64,000 bases of DNA from Ianthella basta (Eukaryota > Porifera > Demospongiae > Verongiida > Ianthellidae), in NCBI GenBank assembly GCA_964019415.1, contig OZ025871.1, forward strand, positions 3,049,629-3,113,628. The letters are read 5' to 3'. The notes beneath the pieces were generated by a model. It made no database searches, was not told the DNA's origin, and saw only the letters and a program-made list of their open reading frames with translations. A program made the position numbers and the translations under genes. Shown in pieces: positions 1-8,168 of this stretch (positions are counted from its first letter, which is position 1; every line of letters starts with the position of its first letter).

Positions 1-320
1 AGTGTACCAGTTGTATGGCTGACTTCTATGTGTTTTGTATGGGCTGTATAGGAATGCACAGAATCTTATGTGCATGCATTGTCAGTAGCTCACTATACAC
101 ACCAATGTTATACTTTTACCAGTGCTGACTTCAAAATGGCTGAGACTCATTACAAATTTGTTTGTCCCTACATGGGATACCGTAGAGCAGGTCCTTGAGC
201 AAAAGAATGATTCTTCCACCTTCCACCAACTGTGCCATAGCTTTTGTGATGATTGATTTTCTCATTGTATCTGCTATTGTTTGAACCTTCCCTCGTCGTC
301 CTCCTCCTTTGGCTATGCAG

Positions 321-1464
321 CTTGTGGTCGAATCATTGAGCCTCGTGTTTACGTCGTGTTTGCTGGATATGAGCATGCCAAGTTTATCGATCATTTCCCA
401 TTCTGGCAAGTGGACGATGGCGTGGTGGAGAGCAATAAGCAACACGTCACTGTACGGTATACGCATCGCTCTGAAGCAGTTGATGAGTTGAAGAAGCTCT
501 GTCGTGACCGCTACACACTAAAGGAGCTGCAGGCCCGCCCTCTGCCTGAGGGTGTTGATCCAAAGAGGCTGGAAACATACCTTGGGGATGAAGAGTTTAA
601 CGTGAGTGAAGTAGCAACAAGGCTGATGTTAGGTAGATACTGTACTTGTGTTTGCTTTAAGTTGATCTTTGTATGGTTGTTTTGGGACGTAAATGCAGTG
701 GAACCTGTCTAGGACAACCAACCACCTGTGGACCAGTTCTAACTGACCTTTATAGAGAGGTGGCTGCTCTACAGTAGTAGATTGCAATGTTTTAGTGCTA
801 TTTGGGGCCAGAGTGGCTGGCTATTTTTAGAGAGGTGGCTGCCTAACTCAGTGACCATCTTAGACAGGTTCCACTGTAGTGCACTGATGTGTTTTAGCTC
901 GATGGGTATAGTGGATTGGGTGGTAGTTTTGGCACCACCTAGTAATGGTGTTGCCACACTAGAGTAGTTATGATGATGACATGAACTCAAGTGAGATGTT
1001 CCTCTATCCTTTCCATTATATCCTGTTCACCATTCTCCTGTTCTCTTCTCTCTGTACTTCTGCTCTATCCGTATACTCTCCTGTTCATTCTTTCCTGCAT
1101 TCTGCATGCTTTCCCTACCCACCTCCTTCTCTTCCTCTCTCCACCCCTCTTCTCATTTCCCACTCCTTCCTCCCCTCCCCTCTTCTCATTTCCTTCTCCT
1201 TGCTCCCCTCTCCACTTCTCATTTCCTTCTCCTTCCTCCCCTCCCGCTTCTCATTTCCCTCTCCTTCCTCCCCTCCACTCTTCTCTCCTCCACTCCACCT
1301 CCCCTATCTTCTCCTCTTCTTGTCCTTCCTCCCATCCCATCTCTCCATGCTCCCTTCTCTAAATCCTCCTGACACAGTCTGTGTTCAAGATGTCAAAGGG
1401 AGAGTTTGTCAAACTGCCTGTCTGGAAGCAGTCCTCCCTGAAGAAGAGTGCTCAACTCTTTTAA
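321..1464 (+). CDS. Supervillin-like protein, 3' end (last two exons)
   Basis: These are the last two exons of a supervillin/villin family actin-binding protein; the rest lies left of the window. The exons are 321-601 (acceptor AG at 319-320, donor GT at 602) and 1378-1464 (acceptor AG at 1376-1377, stop TAA 1462-1464); the frame joins without a break. The first exon carries the end of the last gelsolin-like repeat (VYVVFAGYE, FPFW) and the start of a villin headpiece (RPLPEGVDP, TYLGDEEF). The last exon completes the headpiece with KLPVWKQ and the terminal basic-hydrophobic end SSLKKSAQLF, the F-actin binding part. The spacing RPLPEGVDP to headpiece resembles supervillin more than villin, whose linker differs. 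The intervening intron holds a 180-bp foldback repeat (696-877) and a long C/T minisatellite ending at the acceptor. Expected role: membrane-cytoskeleton linkage. Family call is firm; supervillin versus villin less so. Confidence 0.85.
696..877. repeat. 180-bp foldback repeat, copy 1
   Basis: A short interspersed element with inverted ends: CAGTGGAACCTGTCT at the left and AGACAGGTTCCACTG at the right. The inside has near-repeats of AGAGAGGTGGCTGC. Four more copies lie at 31306-31483, 31577-31752, 49503-49682 and 59248-59425. It has no coding capacity and looks like a non-autonomous foldback or MITE-type element. Confidence 0.75.
1096..1377 (+). repeat. C/T-rich minisatellite before 3' splice site
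   Basis: Degenerate tandem units of the type CTTCTCATTTCCTTCTCC, almost purely pyrimidine on the + strand, run up to the acceptor of the supervillin-like last exon at 1377. It acts in effect as a very long polypyrimidine tract. Long open frames through it (981-1478) are compositional and not genes. Confidence 0.85.
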
Positions 1465-2289
1465 TAATGCCGTCCTGACTACATCATGGACGGATTAAAT
1501 TGTATTATACTGTAAAGGCTGACCATGTAACATACACAAAGTCTAAGATTTTCACCCTCTCCTCAATTTGTAATATCAAACATTTGCATTGTAATTATGT
1601 CACACTCATTAATTCTCTATCATGTTATGATTTCAATCCACACAACTGCAATTATTTGTAACATTTTCTGTATACGCTATGTTGTGTTTGGTGTTACAGT
1701 AGCAGTTTTATGCTAATGCATATAATTTGTACAGAGAATATTAATCATGGTCTTGGTGTGAATTATATGCATTTTTAAAATGCATGCATGCATATATATA
1801 CTGTATGATTATAATCAATTGCCTCGATTGCCTATTACATAATTATGAGAAAGAATGTAATTCATGATCAAGCTATAATTGATTACATATGTACAGCCAC
1901 AGTGCATATGGAGCCTCTCTAATAATATATAAGAAAGCCACATGTGGGTTATAGAAATAATGGCCATCAAAATTTAAACATGATGATGATTGAGTGAGTT
2001 TCAGAGGTCGACCCAGACAGTTGCGATCAACCTCACAGGAGGCATCACTGTAACAGTTGTGGAAGAAGCAACATACATCACCATTAACTGCACCAGTAGT
2101 GATTGTGTGTACAAAACTGGATCCCAGAGTTGTATGCTCACATTCTTAATTCATGAGAACAGTGTCCATTTTTCATGATCATAACAACGTTAACACTCCT
2201 ATAATATACATGTAGAAGTGATGGTGCATGAGAATATGACTATGCCATTAATTGGTTTTTGTAGCTTAATATTTACATGTTCACATCAT
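1465..2289. other. Non-coding, AT-rich
   Basis: The 3' flank of the supervillin-like gene: AT-rich, with short palindromes such as TGCATGCATGCATATATATA. A short open stretch at 1990-2178 has an N-glycosylation-like NLTG and could be a relic exon of the receptor fragment that follows, but I cannot place it. Confidence 0.4.
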
Positions 2290-2577
2290 GCATGTAGGAG
2301 CCTGAGGAAGACAGTCCACACAAAGGTTGCTGATCAGCCTCTGCTTTGCTCTGGCAGGGCTGTATGTCATCTTCATCATTCGTACAGTCTCTACTGGTGT
2401 TCCTGTTCTCTGTGGAGTGACATCTGCACTCATGCACTACTTCTTCCTGTAGCTGTGTTCTTCTGGATGGCAGCAGACGCTGTCCATCTACACAGGAAGC
2501 TGGTGACTGTCTGTAAACCATACATTAAAAGCTACCCTGTAACCGCAGTGGCTGCTTGCTGGGATAGGCTATACATG
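2290..2577 (+). pseudogene. Adhesion-GPCR fragment (about TM2-TM4), frameshifted
   Basis: Three frame segments together read as part of a family B2 (adhesion) GPCR seven-helix region: SLRKTVHTKV, then a frame change and ISLCFALAGLYVIFIIRTVS with GVTSALMHYFFL, then a second frame change near 2450 and AVFFWMAADAVHLHRKLVTV. The HYF...FFWM...VHL pattern is typical of adhesion-GPCR TM3. Two frame breaks within about 250 bases, and a Gypsy element inserted at 2577, mark it as a relic. No matching remainder was recognised right of the Gypsy element. Confidence 0.6.
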
Positions 2578-2735
2578 TGTAGCGTACTGTGACATGCATG
2601 TGACCTTACCTTAGCTTACCTGTCTGTAGTCCTCATGACCACCCTGTTTACAAGTGTTTTGTTGTAATAGGTCACGATCTCTTGTGTAATTGTCACCTTT
2701 TTATCTCAGTTTCCTGTATCACCCTTTTGGTATAT
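2578..2735 (+). repeat. 5' LTR, left part
   Basis: The first 158 bp of the 5' LTR, from TGTAGCGTACTG to GGTATAT where the LINE interrupts it. It matches 11317-11474 of the 3' LTR base for base. Confidence 0.93.
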
Positions 2736-2872
2736 TGATATATTATTATTTGATATATTATTATTTAAGTGCACCGTGTTGTATAATACAAACACTAGGG
2801 TGTCAGCCCCATGCAGCACTATAATATAATTAAATGTAACAGTGTCAAAAGAATCACAATGGGCATAGTTCT

Positions 2873-4951
2873 TTAAGGGCAGCTTGTCCTTTTCTGCCAC
2901 ATCCTCTGCAGCGCCTTCCGCACTCTTCCATCTTTGCATGCCTCCTCCAGTACCCATATCACCCTGTCATCATCCTTCATGCTCTCCCATCCCACCACTA
3001 TCTCATTCATCAGCCTTGCCATTTCTCTCCTCTCTTCTGCCACAAATACACACCGGCACACAAAGTGCTTGACATCTTCCACTTCACCACTGTCACAGTT
3101 CTTACAAAGTCGTTCGCCCCTACTTAACCCACACCATCTGCCAGTTTCTACCCTTAATTCTGCTGTTCCCCCTCGTAGTTTCACCATCATCTTCCTTTGC
3201 ATCTTACACTCTATCTCCACACACCGCGCCTTGCATTCAGCATCCATTAAACTCCCAATCACTTCCAGCTTTGGCCGTTCCCTAGCTGCTTCCCTCCATA
3301 CTTCTCTCACTTCCCTCCATGCTATGTCCTTCAACACCTGCTTTACTTCTTTCAATGTCAACCCACTCACGGCCTCAGCATCTAACCCCTTCCATTTGAA
3401 CCTCACCAAACTTTGTTGTAGCTCTTTCACCCACCGTACTTTACACCCTACTTCCAAGGCTTCAAGCATCACAACTTTCAATAACCTGCCATCAGTCATC
3501 CTCATTACCTGTACCCAGAACTCAATACTTCTCTTCATTGCCACCCATTTCATTGGTAGCATGTTCATCTCAAATTGCAGGGAGACCAAAGGGTGTAGTC
3601 TCCCCACCCCTAAAAAGATTCTTGCCGCCCGCATCTGCACATTTTCAACTGGCCCGAGTTGTGCTCCACAACCCCATACCTCTGCCCCATACAATAGCAC
3701 AGACTCAACGAGAGATTCCATCAGCCTCACAAAGGTAGCTCCTCTCACTTCCCCCACAGTGGCCCTGCACCTTCTGAGCCAGTCACTTAGTGCTCTTGCT
3801 CCCGCCTTTCCTCTCTCCTCCACCATTCTCGTACCTTGCAGGTGCTCATCAATCACACACCCAAGATACTTGTACTCCTGCACCACTGCAATCTCTTCAC
3901 CTCCAACATCAAACTTCTCCTCCGTCCTTTTCATACCTGTCCTTCTCACATGCATTACCCCGCATTTTTCCACATTCACTTCAACTGACCATTCATTACA
4001 CCATTCTACTAATGTGTTCAACCCATGCTTCATAGATTTTTCATCCTCTGCAAGAATCACTGCGTCATCTGCATACAACAACACTGAGATTAGCTGACCC
4101 CTGCACTTTACCCCCACTCCTGCCTCTTTCAGCTTAGTTATCAGTGAATTGATATACAAGGAGAATAACAGTGGCGAAAGGATGCATCCCTGTCTCAACC
4201 CACATGTTACTTTGAAAGGTTCACTTCGTCCCTCTCCCACCTTCACTTCACAACTCACATCCTCATAAACTGCCTTTAGGAAAGCTGAGAGGCGACCTCC
4301 TAACCCCATTCCCTCTAAACACCTCCACAACTTCCCTCTGTCCACCCTGTCATATGCCTTCTTAAAGTCAATAAAACTGGCAAACATCCCTGTCTTTGTC
4401 ACTGCTTTCACCTGCCCCAATAATACCAAAGTCATTAACTGATCTCTGCACCCTCTTCCTTTTCTAAACCCTCCCTGCTCCTCTGCCACCAGCTTCCTTT
4501 CTTCAACTACATGCACCAACCTATTCTGAGCAATACTGCACATCGCCTTATAAGCAACTGGCAGTAATGAAATGCCCCGGAAATCCTCTGTCTTGCATAC
4601 CCCACTTCTACTCCTCTTTGGTATGGGGACCACGGTGCTTCTTCGCCATTCCGAGGGAACCATCCCATTCTTCCAGCACCAACTGAAGAGGCTACACCAA
4701 AAATCCACCAGGACATCACTGCATACCATTTCAGCCGTTAGCCTATCACTCCCAGGGGCTGCTTTCCGCTTCAAAGTGTCCAAAGCCTGCTTCACTTCTT
4801 CTCTTGTCACATCTTCATTTAACAATTCATTCCCCCCATTTACCTCTTCTCCCCCTTCATCTCCCTGAACCTCTGATCTTCCCCCCTCATTCAACACATT
4901 TTGAAAGTATCTCTTCCATACCCCTACGGCTTCCTTACCCTGTCTCACCAC
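2873..4951 (-). CDS. LINE ORF2, reverse transcriptase part
   Basis: Continues ORF2 after the frameshift. RT motifs are present in order: GSDRLTAEM, SEWRRSTVVPIPK, DFRGISLLP, EEQGGFRKGRGCRDQL, ASFIDFKKAYDRV, CGLRQGCILSPLLFSLYIN, and the catalytic YADD at about residue 290 of this segment. The C-terminal region carries a Cys/His cluster (CKNC, then H and CRC) of the kind found at LINE ORF2 ends. The listed ATG at 4951 is simply the first Met after the frame break and not a real start. Confidence 0.9.
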   Translation of the reverse strand: MVRQGKEAVGVWKRYFQNVLNEGGRSEVQGDEGGEEVNGGNELLNEDVTREEVKQALDTLKRKAAPGSDRLTAEMVCSDVLVDFWCSLFSWCWKNGMVPSEWRRSTVVPIPKRSRSGVCKTEDFRGISLLPVAYKAMCSIAQNRLVHVVEERKLVAEEQGGFRKGRGCRDQLMTLVLLGQVKAVTKTGMFASFIDFKKAYDRVDRGKLWRCLEGMGLGGRLSAFLKAVYEDVSCEVKVGEGRSEPFKVTCGLRQGCILSPLLFSLYINSLITKLKEAGVGVKCRGQLISVLLYADDAVILAEDEKSMKHGLNTLVEWCNEWSVEVNVEKCGVMHVRRTGMKRTEEKFDVGGEEIAVVQEYKYLGCVIDEHLQGTRMVEERGKAGARALSDWLRRCRATVGEVRGATFVRLMESLVESVLLYGAEVWGCGAQLGPVENVQMRAARIFLGVGRLHPLVSLQFEMNMLPMKWVAMKRSIEFWVQVMRMTDGRLLKVVMLEALEVGCKVRWVKELQQSLVRFKWKGLDAEAVSGLTLKEVKQVLKDIAWREVREVWREAARERPKLEVIGSLMDAECKARCVEIECKMQRKMMVKLRGGTAELRVETGRWCGLSRGERLCKNCDSGEVEDVKHFVCRCVFVAEERREMARLMNEIVVGWESMKDDDRVIWVLEEACKDGRVRKALQRMWQKRTSCP

Positions 4952-6390
4952 ACCCAGCTCATCATATACCTTACCAATGTCACTCCTCTTTTTTTACCGT
5001 TTGTCAAGCCCAGCTTTCTTGCCATTCTCCACCACTTCTTAGGATTTCTTATCACTCTATCCAGTTCATTTCGTCTGCTTTCATCAAAACTTCTCTTCGC
5101 TCTACTCACTGCTTTCTTATATTCCCTTCTCTTCTCAACATAGTCTCTCCTTTTCCCCCTCTTTGCATCACTACCATTACACTCCAACCACTCTCTCTCT
5201 GCCCTGTGGAAAGCCTTCCTCAGTTTGGCAATCTCTTTGGTGAACCATGGTTGCCCACCTTTACCTCTCTTCACCTTCATCTCTACCAATCCCTGTCTCA
5301 TCATCTCTGTCAATTCTCCGTATATTTCATCAATCACTTCCTGGTCATTCCCTGCTGTTTCCACTTTATCCGTCAACAACCTCACCCTCTCCACCTCACC
5401 TTCCAAGTATCCCTCTGGGACCGCGTACCGCTTTACCATGCCATCTTTAAGTTCACCTTCCTCCTTGCCTTCTTCCATCCCACTAACCCAGTCAGTTGCA
5501 ACCTCCCAGCTCATAAGGGAGTGGTCAGGTGTTCTAGTGACCACCCCTCTGCAATCCATCTCCTCCACACTCTCTGACATGGTTGTCACCTTGAAATTTT
5601 CAATGATATGGAAATTCTCCTTGCTGACCAGGCAGTAGTCGACCACTGAACATCCCTTGCCAGAGACACAAGTGAATGCATCCCTTCCCTTCCTCCCATT
5701 CACCTCTGTCATACTTGTACTTCGGAGGAAGTCCACCAATGCTTCGCCTTGACTGTTCTTCACCCCATCAATCACTTTTCTAGGAGGGATGCCATCCCTG
5801 TCTGTATTAAGTTCCCCACATCTAGCGTTGAAATCTCCACAGATTATCAGAGGCCCCTGTGAGCAAAACTTTGCCACCTGTTCAGATAGCAGCTGGAGGG
5901 TTTCCTCTGCCCCCTGTCCCCGGCTTGAGGACTCAGGTGGGATGTAGCATGCTGCCAATATCAGAGTGTCTTCATTCCCTTGACTTAACTTCACCCATAG
6001 AATATCCTCAATGTCTGCGTCTATGACTTCCACTGCCCACTTCTCCAGCACCTCTTCACGAACCAACAGACCAACCCCACCTGAACCCCTCACTGCCTTC
6101 CTATGGAGGTTTCTTCTATTCCGCCCAAACCACCTATATCCTTCCACAGCAATCTCCTCCTCTCCCCTCAACCAAGTTTCCACCAATGCCACCACATCTG
6201 GCTTGTAGAAATCTATCACCTTTGCCCTCATATCATGCCCTTCCCTCATTTTCTCCATTTCACCACCACCTCTTCCCCACCCACAAACATTCCAACACAT
6301 CATACTCAACCTCCCCTCACCTCTGGTCCCAACATCTGCAAACAATCCCTCTTCTTCCCCTCCCCCTGCCACCTCACCAGTAGCTTTCAC
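4945..6390 (-). CDS. LINE ORF2, endonuclease part
   Basis: AP-like endonuclease domain (exonuclease-endonuclease-phosphatase fold): MMCWNVCGWGRG near the start, VVALVETWL (catalytic Glu), AACYIPP, ICGDFNAR (about residue 183) and TPDHSLMSW (catalytic Asp-His, about residue 288). It nicks target DNA to prime reverse transcription. The frame runs into a stop at 4945 after an A7 run (4988-4994); in the other frame the protein continues into the RT segment, so one base has been lost or gained here. Confidence 0.88.
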   Translation of the reverse strand: MKATGEVAGGGEEEGLFADVGTRGEGRLSMMCWNVCGWGRGGGEMEKMREGHDMRAKVIDFYKPDVVALVETWLRGEEEIAVEGYRWFGRNRRNLHRKAVRGSGGVGLLVREEVLEKWAVEVIDADIEDILWVKLSQGNEDTLILAACYIPPESSSRGQGAEETLQLLSEQVAKFCSQGPLIICGDFNARCGELNTDRDGIPPRKVIDGVKNSQGEALVDFLRSTSMTEVNGRKGRDAFTCVSGKGCSVVDYCLVSKENFHIIENFKVTTMSESVEEMDCRGVVTRTPDHSLMSWEVATDWVSGMEEGKEEGELKDGMVKRYAVPEGYLEGEVERVRLLTDKVETAGNDQEVIDEIYGELTEMMRQGLVEMKVKRGKGGQPWFTKEIAKLRKAFHRAEREWLECNGSDAKRGKRRDYVEKRREYKKAVSRAKRSFDESRRNELDRVIRNPKKWWRMARKLGLTNGKKRGVTLVRYMMSWVW

Positions 6391-7109
6391 CTGTGCCCCT
6401 CCGACACAGGTTCCATCGCTAAAAAATCACGCTCCCCTCTTCCAACTTTCTGCCACCGCCAATACTTATGCTTCCACTGCTCATCCAATGTCAATAGATC
6501 TCTCTCTTGGGCTTTCACAACAAACCACCACACCTTCTTTTCCTTCCACTGACCCACGTGCTTACTAATGAAGAACCTAGAAGACATCTTCCCCACTACC
6601 CTGACCATCTCCTTCGCAATTTCATTGCAGGACTCTCTCTTCCGGGTTCCCCACACTTTTCGCACCCCTGAAACATATTTGGCTGACTTCTCCCTTCCTA
6701 CACTCTTTGGACTGTTCCCCCCACAGTCATTTTGCCTCTCACTACTTTCCTGACCAGATCTCTGTAGGCATGTTGCCTGTTTCTCTCGCTCATCTGACAC
6801 TACCATCTTTTCCACCTTATCACCTGTCACCCCTTCACTCTGTGTCATACACTCCAACACCTCCTCTCTCTGGGACCCTCCTAAGCCCAGGCCTCTCAAT
6901 CTCTCATTCTCCACTCTCATTTCATCCATTTCACTCTTCATCATGCTCATTTCTTCCCTCAACCCCCCTACTTCTTTGCGCAATTGCACCAGACAAGCAG
7001 ACAAGCAAAAATAGCAAACAAAGGATTTCCCCTCCATCACTCCGGCATCCTCTTTCATTCCCAGGCATCTGATGTGAGACCATCCTTCACAAATCTCGCA
7101 GCACACCAT
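6387..7109 (-). CDS. LINE ORF1, PHD-like finger and coiled coil, N-terminally truncated
   Basis: 240 codons are visible. The N-terminus keeps only the second half of a zinc finger (CEIC, then WSHIRC, then CYFC), as in the PHD-type ORF1 proteins of several LINE clades. A heptad-rich segment follows (about residues 45-80, LRKEVGGLREEM), then a basic C-terminal region. The likely role is RNA binding and multimerisation in the retrotransposition particle. The stop TGA overlaps the ORF2 ATG as ATGA, which suggests stop-restart translation. The true start lies in the lost 5' part. Confidence 0.8.
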   Translation of the reverse strand: MVCCEICEGWSHIRCLGMKEDAGVMEGKSFVCYFCLSACLVQLRKEVGGLREEMSMMKSEMDEMRVENERLRGLGLGGSQREEVLECMTQSEGVTGDKVEKMVVSDEREKQATCLQRSGQESSERQNDCGGNSPKSVGREKSAKYVSGVRKVWGTRKRESCNEIAKEMVRVVGKMSSRFFISKHVGQWKEKKVWWFVVKAQERDLLTLDEQWKHKYWRWQKVGRGERDFLAMEPVSEGHR

Positions 7110-7160
7110 TTCCCCTGACTCTACTTCTATATACTACTACTACATATACTACTACTATAT

Positions 7161-7294
7161 AATGTGCTGTTTGTAGTGGCTCAGAGAGCCATCTTGTTAT
7201 TGATTCAGTGTCTAACCTAAGTTGTGCTCCGTAGTAGCCGGGTAGAAGTGTTTCCTCCTTGGTTTTGCATGCCAGTACGCACTCCTCGGCTACA
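7161..7294 (+). repeat. 5' LTR, right part
   Basis: The remaining 134 bp of the Gypsy 5' LTR after the LINE, from AATGTGCTG to GGCTACA. It matches 11475-11608 exactly. Confidence 0.93.
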
Positions 7295-7312
7295 TTGGTG
7301 ACCCGAACGTCA
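7295..7312 (+). promoter_or_regulatory. Gypsy primer-binding site
   Basis: TTGGTGACCCGAACGTCAA follows the LTR end directly. It resembles the complement of an animal tRNA-Trp 3' end (TGGTGACCCCGACGTGA as I remember it) with a few mismatches, the primer usual for CsRn1-like elements. Confidence 0.65.
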
Positions 7313-7337
7313 ATTTTCACAGCCGCACCCCTTCGCG

Positions 7338-8168
7338 ATGTCGGAAGACGCTCCAGAACACTCCCCACCCGTCTCACCGCCTGCCACGGTGTCAGCCGTA
7401 GCTCTCAAGATACCGCCGTTCTGGCCGGCTGACCCGCGCCTTTGGTTCGCCCAGGTTGAGGCTCAATTCACTACCAGGTCCATCACTAGCCAAAAGACTC
7501 GGTTCGACCACGTTATCGCCTCGCTTTCACCCGAATTTGCCACGGAGGTACGCGACCTTATCCTCAACCCACCGGAAGCTACACCCTACGATACCCTAAA
7601 GGCCCAGCTCATACAACGCACTGCCGCTTCGGCCCAACGACGCCTGCAACTCCTGTTCCATTCTGAACAGCTTGGAGACCGCAAACCAACCCAATTGCTC
7701 CGCAGAATGCAGCAACTGATAGGAGATTCTGCTCCGGCTAACCCATCCGACAATTCTTTGCTCAGGGAACTCTTCCTGCAACGCCTCCCTAGCAATGTAC
7801 GGATGGTACTAGCTTCGACAGGGGAAAACTTATCCATCGACAACCTAGCAGCTATGGCCGACAAGATTATGGAAGTGGCAGTGCCCACTGTGTCTTCAGT
7901 CGCCACCCCTCCACCCCCTCCCAACCCCGAGGTCGCCCAACTTAGGGAGGAGGTAGCGGAATTACGCCGGCTCATCAACTCCCTCCAGGTGTCCCAGCCA
8001 CCCACTGCCCAACGTTCCAGATCTCGTTCCCGATCTCGGCACAACAGTCCCTCTCGGGACAATTCTCCAGCAGCTGGTTTGTGCTGGTACCACCAACGCT
8101 TTGGTGAAAGGGCCACTAAGTGTACTTCCCCCTGTTCGTGGACGGGAAACACCCAGGCCAAGTGCTAA
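7338..8168 (+). CDS. Gypsy Gag
   Basis: 276 codons, start near the primer-binding site. Residues about 25-170 form the capsid region ([19 protein letters not shown] is the usual start of this Gag type). A Pro-rich spacer, a short coiled segment ([14 protein letters not shown]) and an Arg-Ser stretch follow, and the protein ends with the Cys/His motif [14 protein letters not shown]...PCSW, diagnostic for CsRn1-like Gags. It assembles the particle and binds RNA. The last 49 bases overlap pol, which lies in the -1 frame, so Gag-Pol is probably made by ribosomal frameshifting. Confidence 0.92.
   Translation: MSEDAPEHSPPVSPPATVSAVALKIPPFWPADPRLWFAQVEAQFTTRSITSQKTRFDHVIASLSPEFATEVRDLILNPPEATPYDTLKAQLIQRTAASAQRRLQLLFHSEQLGDRKPTQLLRRMQQLIGDSAPANPSDNSLLRELFLQRLPSNVRMVLASTGENLSIDNLAAMADKIMEVAVPTVSSVATPPPPPNPEVAQLREEVAELRRLINSLQVSQPPTAQRSRSRSRSRHNSPSRDNSPAAGLCWYHQRFGERATKCTSPCSWTGNTQAKC

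Larger units (their letters stand above)
2736..7155 (-). mobile_element. Non-LTR retrotransposon (LINE), 5'-truncated
   Basis: A jockey/CR1-group-like LINE on the minus strand inside the Gypsy 5' LTR. The LTR bases TATAT occur on both sides (2731-2735 and 7156-7160) as target duplication. The 3' end (near 2736 on the + strand) has tandem units of the AAATAATAATATATC type in place of plain poly-A. ORF1 starts inside a PHD-like finger, so the copy is 5'-truncated. ORF2 encodes an AP-endonuclease and reverse transcriptase, broken once by a frameshift in an A run. Confidence 0.92.

Noticed and set aside
1..320. Minus-strand open frame 131-466
   Set aside because: Antisense shadow of the supervillin-like exon.
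981..1478. Ser/Pro/Leu-rich open frames over the C/T minisatellite (also 38681-39357 and 57411-58304)
   Set aside because: They run through intronic minisatellites; the real exons lie in other frames and end at clear splice sites.
2934..7072. Many plus-strand open frames rich in Ser, Thr, Pro, His
   Set aside because: Shadows of the minus-strand LINE ORF1 and ORF2.
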